Positions 7,086-15,159 of a stretch of 64,000 nt of DNA are shown here, in pieces (the stretch's first letter is position 1; each line of letters begins with the position of its first letter). Under the pieces are notes generated by a model that was not told the DNA's origin, ran no database searches, and saw only the letters and a list, made by a program, of their open reading frames with translations. The DNA lies in the NCBI RefSeq assembly GCF_039544005.1, contig NZ_BAABKV010000001.1:4464001-4528000 (forward strand), given 5' to 3'. Position numbers and translations under genes: made by a program. This DNA comes from Kitasatospora paranensis (GTDB lineage Bacteria; Actinomycetota; Actinomycetes; Streptomycetales; Streptomycetaceae).

Positions 7086-10000
7086 ATGCTCGACCCGTTG
7101 GGTCCGATCCGGACGCCACGAACCAGGGGGATAGGACGCGCGACCACCCTCGCCGTCGTCACCGCTGCTCTGGTCGCCGGGGCAGGCCTGCCCACCCTCG
7201 CGACCGCTCAGGCGGAGTCGCTGACGCCCAAGCGCGTCGGTTCCGCTCCCGTTGTCCCGCACGGCGCCACCAAGTCCACCGCGCCTGCCGACATCACCCA
7301 GATCGACCTCAGCATCACCCTGCAGCCCCGTGACCAGGTTGCGCTGACCACGTTCGTCAACGCGGTCTCCAACCCGGCCTCGCCGCTCTACAAGCACTAC
7401 CTCGGCACCGGTGAGTTCGGTAAGCGCTTCGGCGCCGACGCGGCCACCGTGGCGAGCGTGCGCCAGGCGCTGACCGCGGCCGGCCTGCACCCGGGTGAGG
7501 TCAGTGCCAACGGCCTGACCATCCCGGTCAAGGCCACCGTGGCCGAGGCGAAGAAGGCCTTCGACACCGACTTCGCCGGCTACAAGCTGGCGGACGGCTC
7601 GACCGGCTTCAGCAACACCAAGGCCCCGGCCGTCCGCGGCGACGTGGCCGGCAAGATCGCGGGCATCACCGGCCTCGACACGGCCACCAGGGCGACGCCC
7701 CGCAACGTGCCGAAGCAGAAGCCGAAGCCCGCCAAGGTGAAGCCGAACGCGGTGGCGCCGCACAACATCAACGCCAACCCGCATCTGTGCTCCGACTGGA
7801 GCAGCTTCCTCGGCAGTCAGGGCATGGTCGACGGCCAGAACTACTACAGCTCCGGCACGCTGGCCACCGCCTACGACATGAACAACATGCCCGACGGCGC
7901 CTTCGGCGCCACGGTCGCGATCATGTCGCTGGAGAACTACTCCTCCGCCGCGGTCAACGAATACCAGAGCTGCAACGGCACCAAGGCCAACGTCAGCAAT
8001 GTCCGCGTCGGCGGCCAGGCCGGCGCGCCGGACACCGCGAACGGCGAGGGCGGCGAGACCGCGCTCGACATCGAGACGGTCGCCAGCCTCGCGCCCGGTT
8101 CGACCATCCTGGTCTACCAGGACGCGAACACCGAGCAGGGTCTCGTCGACAACTACTCGCGGATCGTCAACGACAACCGCGCCAGCGTGGTGTCGATCAG
8201 CTGGGGCCGTTGCGACCTGGTCCGCGGTGCCGACTCCACCCTGAACCTCATCCTCCAGCAGGCCGCGGCCCAGGGTCAGTCCGTCGTCGCCGCCTCCGGC
8301 GACTCCGGCTCCACCGACTGCTACCGCTACGGCGGCACCCAGGACGCGCGCCTCAGCGTGGACAACCCGGCGGCCCTGCCGTACATCACCGGTGTCGGCG
8401 GCACCTCGCACTCCGGCTCCGTTCCCAGCTCGTTCTCGACCTGGAACGACGGTCAGGGCGCGGGCGGCGGCGGCGTCTCCAAGTACTGGAAGCTCAGCGA
8501 CGCGGACAACCCGGCCGGGTCCGTCCACGGCGCCGGTTACGACCCCACTGTCTGCGGTGCGGGTGCCGGCGAGAGCTGCCGTCAGGTCCCTGACGTCTCG
8601 GCCCTCGCCGACCCGAACCACGGCTACCTCGTGTTCACCAACGTGGACTCGCAGGGCGTCTGGTACAGCATCTACGGTGGCACCAGCGCCGCCGCCCCGC
8701 TGTGGGCCGCGATCGTCGCCACCGCCAACTCGTCGGTCGCTTGCGCGGCCAACGGTCCGGTCGGCTTCCTGAACCCGGCCCTGTACAAGCTGGTCGGCAA
8801 CACGTCCGTCTTCAACGACGTGAGCGACTTCAGCAGCAACGACCTGACGGCTTCCGGCTACTTCGGCGGCAGCTACCAGGCGACCGGCGGCTACGACATG
8901 GCGACCGGCCTCGGTTCGCCCAAGGGCCGCGGTCTGATCGCCGCGCTCTGCCGGCAGCTGCCCTCGCAGCCGGCGGGCAGCTTCACCAGCGTCTCGCCGA
9001 CCCGTCTGCTGGACACCGGTGTCCCGGGGGCCATCCCGGCCCGCGGCAACACCAGCCTCCAGATCGCCGGCGGCAATGACGCGAAGGGCAACCCCAACGG
9101 TGTGCCGGCCGGCGTCACCGCGGTCGCGCTGAACGTCACCGTGGCCAACACCTCCGGTGTCGGCTACCTGACCGTCTGGCCGACCGGCAAGGCCCAGCCC
9201 GTCACCTCCAACATCAACTGGGTGGACCACAGCGGCGCCGTGCCGAACCTGGTCACCGTCCCGGTCGGTGCCGGCGGCAAGATCAGCATGTTCAACGGTG
9301 CCTGGAGCAGCCCGGCCCGCGTCGTCGTCGACCTGCTCGGGTACTACACCCCGGACACCGCCGGTGCGAACTTCGTGCCGCTGGCTCCGGCCCGGCTGTT
9401 CGACACCCGCTACGGCGACGCCAACAACACGGCCAAGGCGCCGGTCGCCGGTGGGGCCGACATCAGCGTCAAGATCGCCGGTGGCAAGGACGCCAAGGGC
9501 AACGCCAACGGCGTGCCGGCCACCAACGTGACCGCGGTCGTCCTCAACACCACGGTGACCCGCGGGCAGGGCGACGGCTGGATGGCCGTCATCCCGACCG
9601 GCGGCGCGGTCAAGTCGTCCAACCTCAACTGGACCGACAAGAAGACCGTGCCGAACCTGGTCGTGGTGCCGGTCGGCACCGACGGCAAGGTGACCTTCCA
9701 CAACGGCATGGGCGGTCAGGTCGACGTTCTCGCCGACGTGTTCGGCTACTTCACCAGCGACTCCGGGGCCAAGTTCCACGTGGCCGGCCCGAAGCGCATC
9801 GTGGACACCCGGTACGGCAAGGGTGCTGCGGCCCCCGGCCAGATCAACGGCAACACCCTGCACATCAACCTGAACGACAGCGGCGTGCTGGCGGGTGCCA
9901 CCTCGGTGGTCCTGAACGTCACCGTGGTCAACACCCACGGCGACGGCTTCCTGACCGCCTGGCCGGGCAACACCACCAAGCCGGGCTCGTCCAACCTCAA

Positions 10001-10130
10001 CTGGATGGGCGTGAACAACATGATCGCCAACGCGGTGGTCGTCCCGGTGCACGACAACTCGGTGGACATCACCACCAACAGCCCGGCCGACGTGATCGTC
10101 GACCTGATGGGCTACTACAGCGCCAGCTGA
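7086..10130 (+). CDS. Secreted S53 (sedolisin) peptidase with three C-terminal repeat modules
   Basis: 1014 aa. A signal peptide (ATLAVVTAALVAGAG..., cleavage near residue 38) precedes a pro-kumamolisin activation domain (about 60-200). The S53 catalytic domain (about 230-625) has Glu324 and Asp328 in GETALDIET, the oxyanion Asp406 in SGDSG, and nucleophile Ser534 in GGTSAAAP. A C-terminal Ca-site-like segment GYDMATGLGSPKG follows. Residues about 630-1014 are three tandem modules of about 125 residues, each with RLxDT near its start, LNVTV, SNxNW, PNLVxVPVG and a closing VDLxGYY. The same module occurs in the two PKD proteins at 51-57 kb. Sedolisins are acid-acting serine-carboxyl endopeptidases; the substrate is unknown. 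The start is supported by AAGGAG 8 nt upstream. A terminator follows directly. Confidence 0.93.
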   Translation: MLDPLGPIRTPRTRGIGRATTLAVVTAALVAGAGLPTLATAQAESLTPKRVGSAPVVPHGATKSTAPADITQIDLSITLQPRDQVALTTFVNAVSNPASPLYKHYLGTGEFGKRFGADAATVASVRQALTAAGLHPGEVSANGLTIPVKATVAEAKKAFDTDFAGYKLADGSTGFSNTKAPAVRGDVAGKIAGITGLDTATRATPRNVPKQKPKPAKVKPNAVAPHNINANPHLCSDWSSFLGSQGMVDGQNYYSSGTLATAYDMNNMPDGAFGATVAIMSLENYSSAAVNEYQSCNGTKANVSNVRVGGQAGAPDTANGEGGETALDIETVASLAPGSTILVYQDANTEQGLVDNYSRIVNDNRASVVSISWGRCDLVRGADSTLNLILQQAAAQGQSVVAASGDSGSTDCYRYGGTQDARLSVDNPAALPYITGVGGTSHSGSVPSSFSTWNDGQGAGGGGVSKYWKLSDADNPAGSVHGAGYDPTVCGAGAGESCRQVPDVSALADPNHGYLVFTNVDSQGVWYSIYGGTSAAAPLWAAIVATANSSVACAANGPVGFLNPALYKLVGNTSVFNDVSDFSSNDLTASGYFGGSYQATGGYDMATGLGSPKGRGLIAALCRQLPSQPAGSFTSVSPTRLLDTGVPGAIPARGNTSLQIAGGNDAKGNPNGVPAGVTAVALNVTVANTSGVGYLTVWPTGKAQPVTSNINWVDHSGAVPNLVTVPVGAGGKISMFNGAWSSPARVVVDLLGYYTPDTAGANFVPLAPARLFDTRYGDANNTAKAPVAGGADISVKIAGGKDAKGNANGVPATNVTAVVLNTTVTRGQGDGWMAVIPTGGAVKSSNLNWTDKKTVPNLVVVPVGTDGKVTFHNGMGGQVDVLADVFGYFTSDSGAKFHVAGPKRIVDTRYGKGAAAPGQINGNTLHINLNDSGVLAGATSVVLNVTVVNTHGDGFLTAWPGNTTKPGSSNLNWMGVNNMIANAVVVPVHDNSVDITTNSPADVIVDLMGYYSAS

Positions 10131-10148
10131 TCACCGATCGGCCCGCTG

Positions 10149-10180
10149 CGGCGCCCTCCCCCTCGTGGGGGAGGGCGCCG
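10149..10180. terminator. Bidirectional terminator
   Basis: A perfect 14-bp stem (CGGCGCCCTCCCCC and complement) with a TCGT loop, lying between the convergent S53 peptidase and histidine kinase genes. It can serve both. Confidence 0.85.
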
Positions 10181-10197
10181 TTCCCGTTCCGGGGCGG

Positions 10198-11347
10198 CTA
10201 CTCGACCGCGGCGGGCAGGTTCGCCCGGACGGCGAAGCCGCCGTCCGGAGTGGCGGCCGCGGTGAGGGTGCCGCCGAGCAGCTGGGCCCGCTCGCGCAGG
10301 CCGACCAGCCCGTGGCCGCCGCCGGGCAGCGGGGCGTCCCGCTCGGCGTGCAGCGGCGGCGGGCCGTTGTGCACCTCGACGAGCAGCCGGGCGCCGCGGC
10401 CGAGCACCCGGACGGTCACGGCCGCCCCGGGAGCGTGCTTGCGGGCGTTGGTGAGCGCCTCCTGGACGGTCCGGTAGGCGGCCCGCTCGACCGCCTCCGG
10501 CCAGCGCCGCAGCCCCGGGTGGAGCTCACTGGTGACCGGCAGCCCGGAGCCGTCGATCAGGCCCGGCAGGTCGCCCAGCCGCGGCTGGGGGCGAGGGGGT
10601 GTCCTGCCGTACCCCGGCGGCGCGCAGCACGCCGACCATCTGGCGCAGCTCCTCCAGGGTGCGGACGGCGAGCTCGCGGATGGTGCCCGCGGTCTCCTTG
10701 GCGACCGGGTCGCCGGTGGAGACCTGGAGCCCGCCGGCCTGGATCGAGATCAGGCTGACCTGGTGCGACACCACGTCGTGCATCTCGCGGGCGAGCCGGG
10801 CCCGCTCGGTGGCCAGCACCCGCTCGGCGAGCAGCCGGCTCTCCCGCTCCTGGCCGCGGGTGAGGTCGTCGAGCCGGTCGGCGAGCTCGCGCCTGGTCCG
10901 GGCGAGCAGGCCGAGGGCGGCGGGCCCGGCGGCGAGCATCACGCACTGGATGGCGTACAGCGCGTTGTCCCGGTCCAGGGCGAGCGGGTGGTCGGAGAGC
11001 GGCCAGTGGAAGAACTCGGTGAGGGCGAACGCGGTCGCGCACGCGGCGGTGGTCCGCAGCCGGGAGCGCGGGTCGGCGGCGACCGAGTACACGGCCGTCA
11101 TCGGGGCGATCCAGATGTAGTTCACGAAGGTGCCGGGCAGCGTGAGCAGCAGGACGAGCACCGGCAGCCGGCGCCGCAGCAGCAGGACGGCGGTGGCGAG
11201 ACCGGACAGCGCGACCTCCCACCAGGCTGCGCCCTTGGAGACCAGGGCGGCATCCAGGGCGGCCATCAGCACCGGGAGGAGCAGCATCAGCCAGGGCGCG
11301 GTGAGCCGGGCGGGCAGCGGGCCGGGCAGCGGTGCGGGGGTGGTCAT
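10198..11347 (-). CDS. NarL-type sensor histidine kinase, frame broken near 10587-10599
   Basis: A membrane sensor kinase of the HisKA_3 class. The N-terminal part (residues 1-140) has four to five membrane helices. The phospho-acceptor His lies in AREMHDVVSHQVSL. The C-terminal part, in another frame, carries the ATPase elements EALTNARKHAPG and GGHGLVGLRERA. The join lies in two neighbouring five-base G runs (10587-10591 and 10595-10599 on the plus strand). Restoring one base in each gives a continuous reading DTPLAPQPRLGDLPGLI, which matches the family, so I treat the break as a sequencing artefact. It overlaps the response regulator gene by 4 nt (ATGA), hence a coupled two-component pair. 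The signal sensed is unknown. Confidence 0.85.
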
Positions 11348-12015
11348 GCGCCGGGATGGCGGGGGTTGCGGACCAGGCCGGCCCGGTGGGCCACCACGGC
11401 GGCCTGGACCCGGTTGGCGGCGCCGAGCTTGGCCAGGATCGCGCTGATGTGGTCCTTGACGGTGCCGGTGCCGAGGAACAGCCGGTCGGCGATCTCGGCA
11501 TTGGACAGGCCCTCGCCGAGCAGGGCGAGCACGTCGAGTTCGCGGCCGGTGAGCTGGCGGGCGAGCGCGGCGGCGTCGGCGTCCGGCCCGCCGCCGTCGA
11601 CGTAGCCGCCGATCACGGTGCGGGTGACGGTGGGCGAGAGCATGCTGCCGCCGGCGGCAAGCACCCGGACGGCGTGCACCAGCTGCTCGGGGGCGGTGTC
11701 CTTGAGCAGGAAGCCGGCCGCGCCGGCGCGCAGCGCGGTGCCGATGTACTCGTCGGTGTCGAAGGTGGTGAGCATGGTGACGGCCGGCGGGTCGGGGAGG
11801 GCGCGCAGCCGGCGCAGCACGCTGATGCCGTCGAGGTCGGGCATCCGGATGTCGAGCAGGACGACCTGCGGCCGGAGCTCGGCGGTGAGCCGTTCGGCCT
11901 GGCCGCCCGAGCAGCTGCCGACGACCTCCAGGTCGGGCGCGGACCCGACGATCAGGCCGAGGCCGGAGCGGACCAGGACCTCGTCGTCCACGATCAAAAC
12001 GCGGGTCGGTGGCAT
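11344..12015 (-). CDS. NarL/FixJ-family response regulator
   Basis: 223 aa. The receiver domain (1-120) has the acidic DDE pocket (VLIVDDE), a phospho-acceptor Asp in LLDIRMPD and the conserved Lys in FLLKDTAPE. A LuxR-type helix-turn-helix (about 155-215, TGRELDVLALLGEGLSNAEIA) follows. The start at ATG (MPPTRVLIVDD) has a GAGGAG site 5 nt upstream; the longer upstream frame is Pro-rich and not part of the family. It is the first gene of an operon with the overlapping kinase gene. The divergently transcribed MprF-like gene is a plausible target, since cell-envelope sensing systems often flank such genes, but this is inference. Confidence 0.92.
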   Translation of the reverse strand: MPPTRVLIVDDEVLVRSGLGLIVGSAPDLEVVGSCSGGQAERLTAELRPQVVLLDIRMPDLDGISVLRRLRALPDPPAVTMLTTFDTDEYIGTALRAGAAGFLLKDTAPEQLVHAVRVLAAGGSMLSPTVTRTVIGGYVDGGGPDADAAALARQLTGRELDVLALLGEGLSNAEIADRLFLGTGTVKDHISAILAKLGAANRVQAAVVAHRAGLVRNPRHPGA

Positions 12016-12094
12016 GGTTCTCCTCGGCGTGGGCTGTTCGGTACCGAGCCTAGGGCGCGGCGGGGGTGCGTCCGGTCCATCGGGCGGGTGGGGA

Positions 12095-12137
12095 CCCCCG
12101 CCGTTCGGCGGGGGTGTGAATCCGCAGGGGGATTCAC
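12095..12137. promoter_or_regulatory. Tandem inverted repeats between divergent regulator and MprF-like genes
   Basis: Two adjacent inverted repeats lie in the 268-nt divergent region: CCCCCGCC/GGCGGGGG (12095-12114) and GTGAATCC-N6-GGATTCAC (12116-12137). The second has the spacing of a dimeric regulator site. The MprF-like gene has its own GGAG ribosome-binding site at 12278-12281. No clear promoter hexamers were found. Confidence 0.4.
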
Positions 12138-12283
12138 GCAATTCTCATCCCGGGTGGGGAACGATGGAACAGGAGCCCTTCTGCGGGCCCTGGCCGCTCG
12201 GATGACCGGGTGATGCGGGCTGCTCCGTCCCCCGCGGGTGCCGTACGGATGCGCCCCCTGGCCGATCGTCTGCAATTGGAGCT

Positions 12284-14115
12284 GTGTCCACTGTGAAGCC
12301 GGCGCCCACCGCCGTTCCCGCCGCCCGGTCCGCCCCCGCCGAGGGGCCGCTCGCCCGCTGGCGGCCGAGGGCCGCCTCGGCCACCGTCTGGTACCTGCGG
12401 CTGATGGCCCTGCTGAACCTGGTGGCCGTCCTCGCCGTCCCGTTCCGGGACCAGGTCCAGGAGCACAACGAGGGCGACTTCTTCACCCCGTACCTGCTGA
12501 CCGCGGGCCTGACCACCGTCCTGCTGTCGCTGTTCCTGGCGGTGGCGATGCGGCGGCGCAAACGGGCCGCGTGGATCTTCAACGCCGTGGTGTCCGGGCT
12601 GTTCTCGGTGCTGTACGTGCTGCTGATGGTGGTGCCGGGCGGCGCCTTCGCGGACCACCCGCTGAACTATGTGTCGACGGTGCTCACCGTCGGGTTCTTC
12701 CTGGCCCTGCTGGTCGGACGGCGCGAGTTCACGTCGAAGGGCGACCGCTCCAACCCCAAGACCGGGGTGGCGACCTTCGTCGGCGGCCTGGTGGTCGGCG
12801 GCGTCGTCGGCGCGGTGCTGGTGCAGCTGACCAACACGATCCACGGCGCGGGCTTCGGTGTCCGGTTCGGCTACGCGGTGGCCCGGATGGTCACCGTGAC
12901 GCCGTCCGGCCGGCTGGCCGACCAGATCGCCGTGCCGACCTGGGTGAACGCCGGCATCAACGCGATGGGCGCGGTGCTCTTCCTGCTGGTGATGTACCTG
13001 GCGTTCCGCAGCCCGCGCGGCCAGGAGTTGCTGAGCGGCGAGGACGAGCGGCGGCTGCGCGAACTGCTGGACCGGCAGGGGGAGCGGGACTCGCTGGGGT
13101 ACTTCGCGCTGCGCCGCGACAAGGCGGTGATCTTCTCGCCCTCGGGGAAGTCCGCGGTGGCGTACCGGGTGCTCGGCGGGGTGTCGCTGGCCTCGGGCGA
13201 TCCGATCGGTGATCCGGAGGCCTGGCCGGGGGCGATCGAGGCCTGGCTGGAGGAGGCCAGGGAGCACGCCTGGGTGCCGGCGGTGATGGGCGCCTCCGAG
13301 GAGGCCGGTGTGATCTACGCCCGGCACGGGCTGGACGCGCTGGAGCTCGGGGACGAGGCGATCGTGGAGATCGACGAGTTCTCGCTGGACGGGCGGGCGA
13401 TGCGGGTCGTCCGGCAGGCCTACAACCGGGTCAAGCGGGCCGGCTACACGGTGCGGATCCGGCGGCACGAGGCGATCCCGGACGGCGAGATGGCCGAGCT
13501 GCTGGACAAGGCCGACCACTGGCGGGACGGCCAGACCGAGCGCGGCTTCTCGATGGCGCTGGGGCGGCTCGGCGACCCGGACGACGGCCGCTGCGTGATG
13601 CTGGAGTGCCACGACGGGGACGGCGAGCTGCGGGCCCTGCTGAGCTTCGTGCCGTGGGGCGCCAACGGGCTCTCGCTGGACCTGATGCGCCGGGACCGCG
13701 ACAGCGAGAACGGCCTGATGGAATTCATGGTGATCGAACTCCTGCAGCGCGCCCCCGAGGTCGAGCTGGAACGCGTCTCGCTGAACTTCGCGATGTTCCG
13801 TTCCGTTTTCGAGCGCGGTTCGCGGCTCGGTGCCGGGCCGGTGCTGCGGCTGTGGCGTTCCGTTCTCGGCTTCTTCTCGCGCTGGTGGCAGATCGAGTCG
13901 CTGTACCGGGCCAATGCGAAGTACCGGCCGATCTGGGAGCCGCGCTATCTGCTCTTCGAGAAGAGCAGCGAGATTCCCCGGATCGGGATCGCCAGCGCCC
14001 GTGCCGAGGGCTTCATCACGGCACCGAGTCTCCCCGCTCTCTTCCGTCGCAGGCATACCCCCTCGTCCCTCAGGGGCGGTCCGGGGGCGGAGCTGCGGCG
14101 GAACGGAACGGGTAG
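12284..14115 (+). CDS. MprF-like lysylphosphatidylglycerol synthase domain protein (DUF2156), 3' end uncertain
   Basis: About 610 aa starting at GTG (STVKPAPT) with GGAG just upstream. The N-terminal half has several membrane helices (YLRLMALLNLVAVLAV, FLALLVGR, GGLVVGGVVGAVLV). The C-terminal half (about 260-590) is the GNAT-fold transferase domain of phosphatidylglycerol lysyltransferases, ending with YRPIWEPRYLLFEKS and RIGIASARAEGF. Such proteins transfer an aminoacyl group to membrane lipid and reduce sensitivity to cationic peptides. As written, the frame has no stop until 15904 and would run through the next gene. Restoring one base in the C run at 14058-14062 or the G run at 14083-14087 brings in a TAG at 14113-14115, which I take as the true end. 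Activity on lysine rather than another amino acid is not shown. Confidence 0.8.
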
Positions 14116-14420
14116 GGGTAGTCCCTCCGCCGGGGGCGGAGGGCAGCCGCCGAACGACGGGGGTGGGCGTCCGATTCCGGGCCCCACCCTCCGTCCTGGG
14201 GATGAGCCGTGGTTCCACTCGCAAGGTGACGCACTCCGCCGGACGCGTGCATACCGTTGGTATATCGGCCGTGAGGGGACGGCCGGAATGTCTTCGGGAT
14301 ACTCCGGTGCCTTTCGGGCGCCGGGTGTCGACGGCGCTGACGGGGAGTTTCTGCGGTGGACGGAACGGCTCGCACGGGGGTGGGGGCAAGGGGGTCGTTC
14401 TCCTTGCGACACGGGCGGCC
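14116..14420 (+). other. Intergenic region
   Basis: About 305 nt between the MprF-like gene's likely end and the rhomboid-like gene. A short inverted repeat CGGCCGT/ACGGCCG (14266-14285) follows a TTGGTATAT stretch that could be part of a promoter. No gene is apparent. Confidence 0.35.
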
Positions 14421-15128
14421 GTGTCCGAATGGGGGCCGCTGTTCACGACGGTCCGCGAGCGGCTGCGGACGGGCGGCGTGCGGGCCGTCCCGCTGGCCTC
14501 CGCGGCGACGCTGCTGGTGCTGGTGTTCTCCGTCGTCCAGCACCTGCCGGGCGGCGAGCGGGTGGTCACCCGGCTGGGCGTGGTGAAGGCGGCGCTGCCG
14601 CTCGACGTCTCCCTGCTGCGCACCCCGCTGTCGCTCTACGTGCCGGCCCTCGACCTGCCGGTGTGGGGTGCGCTGGTGCAGGTCTTCCTGGTGTTCGGGA
14701 TCGCCGAGATCGTGCTCGGCCGCCGGCTGACGCTGATCGTCGCCTACGCCTGCACGCTGGCCGGCACCCTGTTCGCCCGGCTCGGCGTGGAGCTCGGCCC
14801 GGACCACCTGTTCGGCTTCCCGGCCTGGGTGGGGTACGTCCGGGACACCGGCCCCTCGGCGGCCGTGGTGGCGCTGGCGGTCTGCGTGGCGATCCGCTGC
14901 CGGGCCTGGTGGACGGGCGGCACGGTGGTGCTGTCGATGGTCGTCGAGGCGGCGCTGCTGCCCAACCTCGCCGGGCTGGAGCACGTGGTGGCGCTGCTGA
15001 CGGCCGGCCTGATCGCCGCGTCGCTGGAGGTCTTCGGCGACTTCTGGCCGCGGGTGCTCGCCGGGGTCGGCGCCGCGTCCGCCGTCGCCGACACCCGGTC
15101 GCGGGCGGCCGTGCCCGCCGCCCGCTGA
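14421..15128 (+). CDS. Rhomboid-like integral membrane protein
   Basis: About 235 aa from a GTG (SEWGPLFTTVRERL). At least six hydrophobic helices are visible. A DTGPSAAVVAL segment resembles the GxS loop region of rhomboids, and ...LEHVVALLTAGL supplies a possible His-containing last helix. This is the pattern of the 'rhomboid-like' membrane proteins of streptomycetes. A classic GxSG motif is not present, so peptidase activity is unproven. The start is uncertain because no good ribosome-binding site precedes the GTG; the frame is open further upstream but is not hydrophobic there. It follows the MprF-like gene on the same strand and is convergent with the SpoIIE gene, whose stop lies 31 nt beyond. 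Confidence 0.65.
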   Translation: MSEWGPLFTTVRERLRTGGVRAVPLASAATLLVLVFSVVQHLPGGERVVTRLGVVKAALPLDVSLLRTPLSLYVPALDLPVWGALVQVFLVFGIAEIVLGRRLTLIVAYACTLAGTLFARLGVELGPDHLFGFPAWVGYVRDTGPSAAVVALAVCVAIRCRAWWTGGTVVLSMVVEAALLPNLAGLEHVVALLTAGLIAASLEVFGDFWPRVLAGVGAASAVADTRSRAAVPAAR

Positions 15129-15159
15129 CCGGGCACCGCGGGCACGGGCACCGATCGCG

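Noticed and set aside
10198..11347. Programmed frameshifting in the histidine kinase and other broken genes
   Set aside because: The breaks are in many unrelated genes, always missing one base in a G/C run, without slippery heptamers or downstream structures. Consensus error explains all of them.
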